A DNA stretch of 42,628 nt. Origin: Nanobdellota archaeon (GTDB lineage Archaea > Nanobdellota > Nanobdellia > Parvarchaeales > Parvarchaeaceae). The notes under the pieces were generated by a model. The model saw nothing but the letters and a program-made list of their open reading frames with translations, ran no database searches and was not told the origin of the DNA. The first letter of the stretch is position 1; each line of letters starts with the position of its first letter. The stretch is from the NCBI GenBank assembly GCA_021851145.1, contig JAJZJK010000004.1, forward strand, positions 1-42,628. Direction: 5' to 3'. The translations under genes and the position numbers were made by a program. Shown in pieces: positions 30,457-39,780 of this stretch.

Positions 30457-30544
30457 ATGATAATATGTTTTATTAAATTTACTTACTTTTATTTCTATTT
30501 TTATTACTTAAATTTTGAAAAGATAAAATAAACAAAAAAGCGTT

Positions 30545-30566
30545 TATACTAAGATTATTTAGTATA
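30545..30566. promoter_or_regulatory. Perfect 8-bp inverted repeat overlapping the putative TATA box of the ALDH gene
   Basis: TATACTAA-gattat-TTAGTATA, about 20 bp upstream of the start codon region. Confidence 0.55.
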
Positions 30567-30587
30567 GTTAGTGAGAGGGTGATAAAA

Positions 30588-32111
30588 ATGGAAAAACTAA
30601 AACTAAGTGAATACTTTTCTGAGATATACGAAGAGGGGGAATACCCTAAATTTAAAGTTTTGATAGACGGAAAATGGATAAAAACTAAGGAAAAATTTGA
30701 TTTGATAAGCAGTATAGATGAAAGTAAAATAGCTGAAATTGGATTAGTAAGCAAAGAAGATCTAGAACTGGCTTTGGAATCTGCAGATAAGAATAAACAT
30801 AAGATAAGAGATCTAGCTGCGATAGACAGGCTGGAATTAATAAACAAAGTAAGAAAAGAAATTGAAGAACATAGAGAAGAAATAGTAGATACATTAATGA
30901 AAGAATCTGGGAAGGCCTACAGCTCTGCCAATGGAGAAATAAATGCAACTATTGAAAGACTTAGGCTAAGTATGGAAGACTCAAGAAAGATAATGGGGGA
31001 GTATATACCAGGAGACTGGTCCAGCGATACTACAAGAAAGATGGCTTTAGTTATCAGAGAGCCTTTGGGAGTAGTTTTGGGTATATCGCCTTTTAACTAT
31101 CCGGTTTATACTTCTATTGCAAAAATACTGCCAGCATTGCTATCTGGAAACGCAGTAATTATAAAACCTCCTAGCTCCGACCCTGTTGCGTTATTAATGT
31201 GTGCTGAGATATTTAGAAAATCTGGTGTGCCTACTGGAACTTTACAGGTTATAACAGGAAGTGGAGAGATTACTGGCGATAGTTTAACTGAAAGCAGCAA
31301 GATAAACATGATAAGCTTTACAGGCAGTACTAATGTGGGAAAGCACATTTCAAGTGTTGCTGGTCTTAAGAAGATACACTTAGAATTAGGAGGAAAAGGA
31401 ACGGCCATAATCTTAGAGGATGCAGATCTGGATTTAGCGGCGAAAGAATGTGTAAAGGGATCTCTAGAACTTGCAGGACAAAGATGCGATGCTATAAGCA
31501 GAGTATTAGTGTTAGATAGCGTTGCTGAAAAATTCTATGAGAAGCTCAAAGAACACCTTAAAGACTACAAGTTTGGCAATCCACTTGATAGCAAAGACAT
31601 CAACATGGGCCCTGTAATAAACAAAAAAGCAGCTGAAAGAATAGATCTAATGGTAAAAGACGCTATAAAAAAGGGGGCTAAGATTATTTCGGGAGGAAAA
31701 TTCAAAGATTCTTACTATGAGCCTACACTACTTGAAGATGTCCCATTGACTGCTGAAATAGCAAACGAGGAAACATTTGGGCCTGTAATAACAGCAATAA
31801 GAGTAAAGGATGAAGAAGAAGCGATAAAAGTAGCAAATGACTCAAAATACGGGCTTGACTCGGCAGTTTTCACAAATGACTTCTATAAAGGGTGGAGAAT
31901 AATGAAGGCATTACAGGTAGGTAATGTAACATTAAATGGTGCACCTTCACACGGAACGGCTTACTTCCCATTCGGAGGAGTAAAAGATTCTGGTGCAGGA
32001 AAAGAAGGTGTTGGATACAGTATAGAAGAAATGACAAACATAAAAACGATAATATTCAACTTAGGTGCAAAAAACCTTGGAAAGCCATATAGCGGTGAAT
32101 TTAAGGATTAA
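30588..32111 (+). CDS. Aldehyde dehydrogenase family, GAPN-like (non-phosphorylating glyceraldehyde-3-phosphate dehydrogenase)
   Basis: SPFNYPVYTSIAKILPALLSGNAVIIKP, FTGSTNVGKHI, LELGGKGTAIIL, GQRCDAISR; ATG at 30588 preceded by GAGGGTGAT (ORF track uses GTG at 30579). Confidence 0.9.
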   Translation: MEKLKLSEYFSEIYEEGEYPKFKVLIDGKWIKTKEKFDLISSIDESKIAEIGLVSKEDLELALESADKNKHKIRDLAAIDRLELINKVRKEIEEHREEIVDTLMKESGKAYSSANGEINATIERLRLSMEDSRKIMGEYIPGDWSSDTTRKMALVIREPLGVVLGISPFNYPVYTSIAKILPALLSGNAVIIKPPSSDPVALLMCAEIFRKSGVPTGTLQVITGSGEITGDSLTESSKINMISFTGSTNVGKHISSVAGLKKIHLELGGKGTAIILEDADLDLAAKECVKGSLELAGQRCDAISRVLVLDSVAEKFYEKLKEHLKDYKFGNPLDSKDINMGPVINKKAAERIDLMVKDAIKKGAKIISGGKFKDSYYEPTLLEDVPLTAEIANEETFGPVITAIRVKDEEEAIKVANDSKYGLDSAVFTNDFYKGWRIMKALQVGNVTLNGAPSHGTAYFPFGGVKDSGAGKEGVGYSIEEMTNIKTIIFNLGAKNLGKPYSGEFKD

Positions 32112-32225
32112 ATACGCTGAAAAAGGTTTATATCGTATATTAATAACTTCTTAAATGTAAAGCCAGATAAGTCTGTTGCGATTTTAAGAGGTTAAGTTTA
32201 TATATTTTAATTTAATGATTAAACT

Positions 32226-32438
32226 ATGGACTATAAAGAAATAAAGAAAGCCGGCTGGGAGAAGATAATAGAAGAAGTAATTATCGGCATTGTTTTATTT
32301 ATAGGGTTAGTCTCGTTGCTTTACAGCTGGATAGACAGCTTATTTGGAGTTATAGTCGGAATACCAATGCTTACTTTCCTTGGAATACTAGCGTCCTTTC
32401 TAGTTGTTTATGCAATAAGAGTATTTGATAAAGGATAA
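32226..32438 (+). CDS. Small two-TM membrane protein
   Basis: VIIGIVLFIGLVSLLY and MLTFLGILASFLVVYAI hydrophobic segments; precedes Pop5-like gene. Confidence 0.65.
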   Translation: MDYKEIKKAGWEKIIEEVIIGIVLFIGLVSLLYSWIDSLFGVIVGIPMLTFLGILASFLVVYAIRVFDKG

Positions 32439-32442
32439 AACC

Positions 32443-32751
32443 ATGCGGTATAAAAAAAGGTATTTCTTAGTGGAAATAGAGGGCGTTTCAAACCAAGAGG
32501 ACTTTGAAAAGCAGATGTACTCTACATTGAATAAAATAGAACCTTTTTTAGGGATAAGATCAAACTTTAAGGTTATAAAGGACCTTACAAAGACTAAGGA
32601 TGACAAGACAATAGGGATAATAGCAGTAAACAACGAATACAAATACAGAGTTATATTTTCTCTTTCATTAATTAGTAAGTTTTATAAATCAAACTTGCTT
32701 ACAATAATGAATAGTGGAAATATAAAAAAGATAAAATCTTTTAAATTTTAG
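32443..32751 (+). CDS. rnp2: RNase P protein component 2 (Pop5-like)
   Basis: MRYKKRYFLVEIEG N-terminus, GIIAVNNEYKYRVIFSLSLI; canonical position before psmA. Confidence 0.75.
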   Translation: MRYKKRYFLVEIEGVSNQEDFEKQMYSTLNKIEPFLGIRSNFKVIKDLTKTKDDKTIGIIAVNNEYKYRVIFSLSLISKFYKSNLLTIMNSGNIKKIKSFKF

Positions 32752-32761
32752 GAGGAAAACA

Positions 32762-33472
32762 ATGGAACCACCAGGAGACTTAATGGGATATGATAGGGCA
32801 ATAACACTATTTAACCCAGATGGAAGAATATTACAAGTAGAATACGCAAAAAGAACAGTTTCACAAGGTTTTGCAGCAGTAGGCCTAGCCGGAAAAGGCT
32901 GTATAGTCTTTGTTGCAGACAGAAAAGCACATGAACTTGAAAAATTAGTGATACCAGAAAGCATTGAAAAAATATTCCAAATAGATGTACATATGGCTGC
33001 AGCTATATCAGGAATGATAGCTGATGGCAGAACATTAATAGACAAGGCACAGAACAATGCGCAAGAATACAAAATGACTTATAATCAACCGGCTGACATT
33101 CTTTTAGTTGTTAAGGGAATAAGCGCTGAAATGCAAGCACTTACTCAGTATGGTGGGGCAAGACCATTTGGAGTTAGTATATTATTTGGAGGGCTTAAAG
33201 ACAATAAGACCTACTTGTACATGCTTGACCCAAGCGGCACTTTCTTCCAATACAGGGCCATTGCAATAGGCGGAAATTCAGAGGTTATAAATAAAACCCT
33301 AGAAAAAGAATACAAAGCAGAAATGGATGTTGAATCACTTATAGATCTTGGTATGCGGGCAATAAAGTCCGATGAAAGCAAAAATTCTCCAGAAAGGTTT
33401 GAAATAGCTGTCATAGATAAAGATGGCTTTAGAAAATTAAGCAGAGAAGAAATAACCAAGTACATAAAATAA
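32762..33472 (+). CDS. psmA: Proteasome alpha subunit
   Basis: GYDRAITLFNPDGRILQVEYAKRTVSQG signature; AGGAGG upstream. Confidence 0.98.
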   Translation: MEPPGDLMGYDRAITLFNPDGRILQVEYAKRTVSQGFAAVGLAGKGCIVFVADRKAHELEKLVIPESIEKIFQIDVHMAAAISGMIADGRTLIDKAQNNAQEYKMTYNQPADILLVVKGISAEMQALTQYGGARPFGVSILFGGLKDNKTYLYMLDPSGTFFQYRAIAIGGNSEVINKTLEKEYKAEMDVESLIDLGMRAIKSDESKNSPERFEIAVIDKDGFRKLSREEITKYIK

Positions 33473-33475
33473 TCC

Positions 33476-34150
33476 ATGGTAGACAGAGTAACTGCCAAGT
33501 TAGAAAAAAACGGCAAAAGATATGAGATAGAAGTGGACTGCGAAAAGGCCATGGACATCAAAGAAGGCCGCAGTGAAGATGTAGATTCTGCTTTGCTTGT
33601 TGAAAAAGTTTTCAAAGACATCAAGAAAGGAGAAGTTGCTGGAAACCTGCAAAAAGAACTAGGAACCGATGATATAAGGAAACTGGCTCTAAAAATAATA
33701 AAGGAAGGGGAAGTACAGTTAAGCACTAGCTACAAACAGAAAAAAGCTGAAATGCTAAAGAAGAGGATAGTGGACAAAATTGCTGGTATGGCTATAGACT
33801 TAAATACAAATTTGCCTATACCTAAACAAAGGATAGAAATTGCAATGCAACAGGTTCATCATAACTTTGACATTAACAAACCAGAAAAAGATCAGTTTGA
33901 TGAGGTATTAACAAAACTGAAAAAGATACTTCCAATAAAACTTGGAGAGTTTAATTACTCTGTAGATGTGCCAATACAGTACGCAAATGACGTAATGTTA
34001 TATTTAAAAAGGTTGACTAACATAAAAGATAGTACAAGAAATGATAATTCACTCATTGTGAATTTTTCAGTTAAAGCAGGAAATGAAAATGAGCTTTTGA
34101 GTAAGCTTAAAAGCGTAACACACGGCAGCATTAATATAAGGAAAATATGA
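33476..34150 (+). CDS. SBDS-family ribosome maturation protein
   Basis: MVDRVTAKLEKNGKRYEIEVD, LQKELGTDDIRKLALKIIKEGEVQLS; position between psmA and rrp4. Confidence 0.95.
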   Translation: MVDRVTAKLEKNGKRYEIEVDCEKAMDIKEGRSEDVDSALLVEKVFKDIKKGEVAGNLQKELGTDDIRKLALKIIKEGEVQLSTSYKQKKAEMLKKRIVDKIAGMAIDLNTNLPIPKQRIEIAMQQVHHNFDINKPEKDQFDEVLTKLKKILPIKLGEFNYSVDVPIQYANDVMLYLKRLTNIKDSTRNDNSLIVNFSVKAGNENELLSKLKSVTHGSINIRKI

Positions 34151-34821
34151 TAAACGTAAAAAATTTTGACATAGTAACGCCAGGAGAACTTCTTTCAGAT
34201 GAAAGAAACGGAAGAAATGGAACTTATGAAGAAAACGAAAAAGTTTATTCAAAGTTTTTAGGAATGGTTCAATTATCAGAAAGAGGTATAAATATAAGCC
34301 CTCTTGCCGGTAACTATTACCCTAAAGAAGGGGATGATATAGTTGGGGAAGTTACAGAGATCTCTTCAAAATATTGGGTAGTTGACATAAACGCACCATT
34401 CTATACTAGATTAGATGTTAGAGACGTAAATTTCAGGGTTGAAGAAAGCGAATTGGATAGGTACATAAACATTGGCGATTTAGTTTATGCCAGGGTTTTC
34501 AGAGTTTATCCAAATAACGCTGCTGATATTTCAATGCGCGGTACAAGGTATGGAAAACTTGAATCAAAGATGGTTACTAGAATAGATCCTGTAAAATTAC
34601 CAAGATTAATAGGAAAAGAAGGCGCAATGATAAACTTGATTAAAGATGAAACTAAGTGCGATTTGGTCGTAGGACAAAATGGAATAGTGTGGGTAGACGG
34701 CGAAGACAAAAATAGAGCTGCTGCAATATCCGCAATAAAATTCATAGATGAACACTATGTGGATTCAGATCTTGCAGAAGAGGTCAGGAGGTTACTTGAA
34801 GATGTACGAGGAAAGATTTGA
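34147..34821 (+). CDS. rrp4: Exosome complex RNA-binding protein Rrp4
   Basis: VTPGELLSD, S1 domain, KH motif LIGKEGAMINLIKDET. Confidence 0.95.
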   Translation: MINVKNFDIVTPGELLSDERNGRNGTYEENEKVYSKFLGMVQLSERGINISPLAGNYYPKEGDDIVGEVTEISSKYWVVDINAPFYTRLDVRDVNFRVEESELDRYINIGDLVYARVFRVYPNNAADISMRGTRYGKLESKMVTRIDPVKLPRLIGKEGAMINLIKDETKCDLVVGQNGIVWVDGEDKNRAAAISAIKFIDEHYVDSDLAEEVRRLLEDVRGKI

Positions 34822-35509
34822 TAAGAGAAAATTTGATGAACTAAGGCCGATGGAGGCAGAAACAGGTATAATACCAAATGCTAAAGGGAGCGCTAGATTC
34901 AAAATAGGAAACACTGAGGCTATTGCCGCAGTTTACGGGCCTGAAGAGGTAAAACCTAGGCACATAGAAAAAGTAAACAAAGGGATCATAGTATGTAAAT
35001 ATGACATGTTACCATTTTCAGTTCCAGATAGAGCAAGACCAGGTATGGACAGAAGAGATATTGAAATCAGCCAAGTCATAACAAACGCGCTTAACAGAGC
35101 AATAATTCTTGAAGAAATGCCTAGAGCAATGGTGAATGTAAGAATATACATAACACAAGCTGATGCTGGAACGAGATGTGCAAGCTTAACTGCTGCATCC
35201 ATGGCATGCGCAGATGCAGGATTGCCAATGAGGGATTTAGTTGCGGCAGTAGCAGCAGGTAAGATAGGAGACAGTGTTTGCTTAGATCTTACTAAAGAGG
35301 AAGAGGATTTCCATGAAGGGGGAGCTACAGATGTTCCAATTGGATTTCTTCCGTCAAAAAATGAAATAGTTCTTCTTCAACTTGATGGAAAAGTCACAAG
35401 AGAAGAACTTAAAAAAGTAATAGAAATGGGTAAAAAGGGCGCAATGGAAATTTATGAGCTTGAAAAAGCCGCTCTTAAAAGGAGGTTTTTAAATGAAAGT
35501 AAAAGTTAG
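34802..35509 (+). CDS. rrp41: Exosome complex exonuclease Rrp41
   Basis: RNase PH fold: GSARFKIGNTEAIAAVYGPEEVKPRH, RDIEISQVITNALNRAIILEEMPR, DAGTRCASLTAAS; start MYEERFDKRK at 34802. Confidence 0.95.
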   Translation: MYEERFDKRKFDELRPMEAETGIIPNAKGSARFKIGNTEAIAAVYGPEEVKPRHIEKVNKGIIVCKYDMLPFSVPDRARPGMDRRDIEISQVITNALNRAIILEEMPRAMVNVRIYITQADAGTRCASLTAASMACADAGLPMRDLVAAVAAGKIGDSVCLDLTKEEEDFHEGGATDVPIGFLPSKNEIVLLQLDGKVTREELKKVIEMGKKGAMEIYELEKAALKRRFLNESKS

Positions 35510-36809
35510 AGGTATCTACTCAACAGCTATAACAAAACTACTGCTTGATGAAAAGATAGAAGTAACACAGGCAGCAGATGCAATTAAAAAGGCGTTAAAA
35601 ATAGATGATGAAAGCAAACCGGATATAACAATAGAAGACACCGAAACAAAAGAAGGGGTTTATGTGTATGGTACTGGAAGTGAAAAGGTTATAGATCTTT
35701 TAAAAGAAAAACTTAAAATGAGTATTTTTTACAAGGAAGAAATAGGTAAGATATACTGTGGTATAATAAAGAACACAGATCAAAAAGCAAAGTCAATAGT
35801 TATATCCTTACCTGATGATGAAGAGGGAGTTCTTGACCTTAAAAGTTTTTGGGGTTATGTTAAGCCGGGCGCAAAGATACTCGTGCAGTCTAAGGGTACC
35901 TATGATGGCAAGATAATGCTTTCAACACAATTGAGAATTTTTGGGGATAATATAATAATTATAAAGAATGGCTTCACAAAAATGAGCAAAGGGATACACT
36001 CAAACGAAGGAAAAACAAAATTATATGACATAGCAAAGGGCTTAAACCTAAAGGAATGGGGTATATTATGGGTCCAAGGCGCAGAAGATAAAGATGAAGA
36101 AGTACTTAAGCAAGAATTAGAAGAATTACAGAAAAAGGAATCGGAAATAAATGAAAAATTCAATAACTGCAATGAACCAAGCATAATTTATGAAGGGATG
36201 AACAAGTACTTTATATTATTTGATGAACATGACAAAAATGAGCTTGATAAAATTAGAAAGACCGTTATGCCTACAATAATGAACCACCATAAACTCAAGT
36301 CTGCAGGATACACAATACTTACGGATTTTGCAGAAAATCTTTTAGATAAATACTCTGATGAGGAAATAGACCAAAAAATAAATGAAGTACTGTTAAGATA
36401 TGGCCCTGTAAAAGACAAGCTATACAGGCTTGCATTTACAAGACTAAACGGAACTTCATTCAAAATAGACGGTATAGTATCAGAATTGGAAGTAAAAAAT
36501 AATGAAGTGCAAAAACTTACAATAAACAGCAGAAGCGAATGGGGAGACAGAACATACACTATAGAAAAAGACTTGGAATATGTTGATATAGTCAGAAACG
36601 GGGAAAAAGAAAGAATGCTTATTGTAAAACCTGAGATATTCCCTAAATTTTCAAAGCTAATAACATATGACATAACTGCTAAGAAAGAAGAAAATGAAGT
36701 TAAAGTACAAAATGAGGATAGGTTGGAAAGGCTCAGCAAAAAGGGAGAAATAAGTAATGAACTTAAAGACAAAATGAGTCAAGTTATAAATGAGATGAAA
36801 AAATTATGA
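35493..36809 (+). CDS. FAU-1-like RNA-binding/ribonuclease E/G-family protein with C-terminal DUF402-like region
   Basis: KVRGIYSTAITKLLLD N-terminus, WGILWVQGAEDKDEEVLKQELEEL, VMPTIMNHHKLKSAGY. Confidence 0.82.
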   Translation: MKVKVRGIYSTAITKLLLDEKIEVTQAADAIKKALKIDDESKPDITIEDTETKEGVYVYGTGSEKVIDLLKEKLKMSIFYKEEIGKIYCGIIKNTDQKAKSIVISLPDDEEGVLDLKSFWGYVKPGAKILVQSKGTYDGKIMLSTQLRIFGDNIIIIKNGFTKMSKGIHSNEGKTKLYDIAKGLNLKEWGILWVQGAEDKDEEVLKQELEELQKKESEINEKFNNCNEPSIIYEGMNKYFILFDEHDKNELDKIRKTVMPTIMNHHKLKSAGYTILTDFAENLLDKYSDEEIDQKINEVLLRYGPVKDKLYRLAFTRLNGTSFKIDGIVSELEVKNNEVQKLTINSRSEWGDRTYTIEKDLEYVDIVRNGEKERMLIVKPEIFPKFSKLITYDITAKKEENEVKVQNEDRLERLSKKGEISNELKDKMSQVINEMKKL

Positions 36810-37567
36810 CACTTGAGAACTATAATTATATAAGAGAATTAGCCGAAAAGAAAATAAGGCTAGACCAACGAAGCGAATTTGAAGGCAGAAAAATAACAAT
36901 AAAAGACAATGTAATACACCACTCAGACGGATCTGCATACGTAGAGCTTGGTAACACTAAAGTCATGGCAGGTGTGAAAGTACTAAATGGTACTCCTTTT
37001 CCAGATAGACCAAATGAAGGAGCTTTAGTTGTAAACTTTGAGGCCTCGGAACTTGCAACTAATTACAACGATGATAGAATAAACTATTCAATAGAAGTTG
37101 GTAGGGTAACAGACAGAGGAATAAGAGAATCTAACCTGTTAGACCTTACAAAACTGGTTATAGAAGAAGGAAAAACTGTTTCTTTTGTGTATGTTGATAT
37201 AGTCTGTCTTAATAATGAAGGTAACTTGTTTGATGCTGCTAATATAGCTGCATTAAGGGCTATATTAAATGCAAAATATAAGGTTGAAGGTAAAGAAGAA
37301 ACGTTTGCGCTTCCAATAGATAAGTCTAAATTAGCAGTAAGCCATACTTTTGCTAAGATAAATGGAACTATCTTCTTTGATCCAAGTGCAGAGGAAGAAA
37401 AAACTGCAGATGCCAGATTCACAATAGGATTAAGTGAAAAAATAAATTCCCTCCAAAAAGGAGGAGACGGTATGTTTACTCCTGAAGAAATAGATTTCTG
37501 TGTGGAAAAAGCCATTGAATTAAGGAAGGAAACATTTAAAACTTTGATGGAGAATATAAGTAATTAA
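36806..37567 (+). CDS. rrp42: Exosome complex component Rrp42
   Basis: IRLDQRSEFEGRKI, GSAYVELGNTKVMAGVKV, RGIRESNLLDLTKLVIEEGK. Confidence 0.95.
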   Translation: MTLENYNYIRELAEKKIRLDQRSEFEGRKITIKDNVIHHSDGSAYVELGNTKVMAGVKVLNGTPFPDRPNEGALVVNFEASELATNYNDDRINYSIEVGRVTDRGIRESNLLDLTKLVIEEGKTVSFVYVDIVCLNNEGNLFDAANIAALRAILNAKYKVEGKEETFALPIDKSKLAVSHTFAKINGTIFFDPSAEEEKTADARFTIGLSEKINSLQKGGDGMFTPEEIDFCVEKAIELRKETFKTLMENISN

Positions 37568-37568
37568 T

Positions 37569-37751
37569 ATGGAAAGTTATAATAAATTTGAGAAGGCAAG
37601 GCTTGTAGGAGCTAGGGCTCTTCAACTTTCTATGGGCGCGCCAGCACTCATAAAAGTGAACAAGAAGGAAGACACGTATATAGAAATTGCAAAAAGAGAG
37701 CTAGAAAAGGGCCTTTTGCCTATAACTGTAAAGAGAAAGCAAAATCAGTAG
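37569..37751 (+). CDS. rpoK: DNA-directed RNA polymerase subunit K (Rpb6/omega)
   Basis: NKFEKARLVGARALQLSMGAPALIKV...EIAKRELEKGLLPITVKRK. Confidence 0.93.
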   Translation: MESYNKFEKARLVGARALQLSMGAPALIKVNKKEDTYIEIAKRELEKGLLPITVKRKQNQ

Positions 37752-37788
37752 ATAGATATTATATATCTAAGAAATTCTATAATAGTAA

Positions 37789-39102
37789 ATGGCATTTGAA
37801 GGTTTATCAAATAGATTAAAAGATGGCATAAAAAAACTACTTAATTCTACAGGTAATGAAAAAATTGAGGAAGTTCTCACAGATATACAAACTGCATTGA
37901 TAGAAGGAGATGTAGACAAAAACACTGTAGAAAAACTGATGAAAAAAATCAGGGATGACATAAAATCTAACAAAGGTAAGGGTTTAGTCACAAGAGAAAA
38001 AGTTATTGATGTAATATATAATAACTTAGTAGAGATAGTTGGGAATGAAGGAACTAAAATTAACATAGATACTGTGCCTTTTAAGATACTTTTAGTTGGA
38101 TTGTTTGGTTCAGGAAAAACTACTACTGCTGCAAAACTTGCAAATTACTACAAGAAAAGAGGTTACAGAGTTTTACTTTTAGGATTAGATACATTCAGGC
38201 CAGCAGCTTACCAGCAGCTGGAGCAGCTTTCAAAACAGATAAATGTAAAGATAATGGGGGGTGGTACAGATCCTGTTAAAACTATAAAAAGTGCAGTAGG
38301 CTCCTTTAAGAACTTTGATGTTGTTATTGCAGACAGTGCAGGTAGGGATATACTTGATAGTGAGCTTGTAAAAGAAATAAAAGCGGTAAAGGAAACGCTT
38401 AAACCAAACAACGTTACCTTGGTTATACCTGCAGATTTGGGGCAGAATGCATCGATACAAGTAAAAGGATTCCATGAATTATTGGATATAAACAATATAA
38501 TACTTACAAAAACAGACGGCACAGCAAACGGCGGCGGTGCATTGACAGCTGCTTACATAAGTGGAGCAAAGGTAACTTTCATAGGAACTGGAGAGAAAAT
38601 TAATGATTTTGAAGAATTTGACCCAAAGAAATTCGTTTCTAAACTGCTTGGGTTAGAAGGCTTAGAATCCTTGCTTGAAAAGGCAAAAGAGGAAAATATA
38701 CAGGTTAATGAAGAAAGCGCAAAACGTGTAATAAAAGGCGAATTTAATTTAATGGATGTTTATGAACAGTACTCTTCTGCAAAAAAAATAGGGTCTACTC
38801 AAAAGATAGCGGAGATGATGCCAGGTGTGCCTTCATCTGGAAAAACTAAGGAATTATTAGAAAAACAGGAAGAGAATATAGGTAAATTCATAACTTTAAT
38901 GGACTCCATGACAAAGGAAGAACTAGAAAATCCAAAAGTCATTGATGCTTCAAGGATTAGCAGGGTAGCAAGAGGAAGCGGTACATCTGAGGATTTAGTT
39001 AGAGAGTTATTAGAACAGTACAAGAAGATGAAAACAGTCATGAAAATGTCTAATAACAGGCAGTTTTCGGGTTTACTTCGAAGGTTTGGTATAAAAGTAT
39101 GA
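37789..39102 (+). CDS. srp54: Signal recognition particle 54 kDa protein
   Basis: GLFGSGKTTTAAKLANYYKKRGYRVLLLGLDTFRPAAYQQL, DSAGRD, TKTDGTANGGGAL, M domain. Confidence 0.95.
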   Translation: MAFEGLSNRLKDGIKKLLNSTGNEKIEEVLTDIQTALIEGDVDKNTVEKLMKKIRDDIKSNKGKGLVTREKVIDVIYNNLVEIVGNEGTKINIDTVPFKILLVGLFGSGKTTTAAKLANYYKKRGYRVLLLGLDTFRPAAYQQLEQLSKQINVKIMGGGTDPVKTIKSAVGSFKNFDVVIADSAGRDILDSELVKEIKAVKETLKPNNVTLVIPADLGQNASIQVKGFHELLDINNIILTKTDGTANGGGALTAAYISGAKVTFIGTGEKINDFEEFDPKKFVSKLLGLEGLESLLEKAKEENIQVNEESAKRVIKGEFNLMDVYEQYSSAKKIGSTQKIAEMMPGVPSSGKTKELLEKQEENIGKFITLMDSMTKEELENPKVIDASRISRVARGSGTSEDLVRELLEQYKKMKTVMKMSNNRQFSGLLRRFGIKV

Positions 39103-39224
39103 AATGCAGCGTATGTGGAAAAGAGATAGAAACTACTTTCTTAGGTAAGATAAAAGGAAATTACCGAAAGAAGGAAGGAAAATTATACGCAGTTTGCAAT
39201 GAGTGTATCAAAAAGGGGTTATAA
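39099..39224 (+). CDS. 41-aa zinc-ribbon protein overlapping the srp54 stop codon
   Basis: MKCSVCGKEIETTFLGKIKGNYRKKEGKLYAVCNECIKKGL; two CxxC knuckles; ATGA overlap. Absent from the supplied ORF track (under 60 aa). Confidence 0.75.
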   Translation: MKCSVCGKEIETTFLGKIKGNYRKKEGKLYAVCNECIKKGL

Positions 39225-39258
39225 AAAAGGATATAAGTTTATAGAGAAATAAATTATT

Positions 39259-39669
39259 ATGGAATACAAAAGTCCTTCCTTAGCAGTTGATGGAATAATT
39301 ATAAAAGATAATCAAGTCCTTCTAATAAAGAGGAAAAATGATCCTTATAAAGATACTTGGGCAATACCTGGGGGATTTGTTGAATACGGAGAAAGGACTG
39401 AGGATGCAGTTTTACGTGAAATTAAGGAAGAAACTGGCTTAGAAGCAAAAATTAGCCATTTAGTTGGTGTATATTCCGATCCAAAAAGAGACCCTAGAAG
39501 ACATGTAGTATCAATAGCTTATCTTTTAAAGGATATAATTGGTACAGAAAAAGGGGGAGATGATGCTAAAGAAGCAAAATGGTGGGATATTAACAAATTA
39601 CCAGAACTTGCATTTGACCATCATTATATAATAAATGATGCACTCAAAATTTATTATAATGAAAAATAA
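39259..39669 (+). CDS. NUDIX hydrolase
   Basis: NUDIX box GGFVEYGERTEDAVLREIKEETGLEA. Confidence 0.96.
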   Translation: MEYKSPSLAVDGIIIKDNQVLLIKRKNDPYKDTWAIPGGFVEYGERTEDAVLREIKEETGLEAKISHLVGVYSDPKRDPRRHVVSIAYLLKDIIGTEKGGDDAKEAKWWDINKLPELAFDHHYIINDALKIYYNEK

Positions 39670-39705
39670 AACTTTTTAATAGATATTAGCCATATCTTTT
39701 GATAA

Positions 39706-39780
39706 GGGCCCGTAGCTCAACTTGGACAGAGCGGCAGACTTCTAATCTGATGGTTGGGGGTTCAAATCCCTTCGGGCCCA
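39706..39780 (+). tRNA. tRNA-Arg (TCT)
   Basis: GGGCCCG/CGGGCCC acceptor, anticodon loop CTTCTAA, T arm with TTCAAAT. Confidence 0.94.

Noticed and set aside
30479-30948. Minus-strand ORFs of 122 and 87 aa at the 5' end of the ALDH gene
   Set aside because: They overlap a confident ALDH CDS and have Leu/Ser/Phe-rich antisense composition with no recognisable domain.
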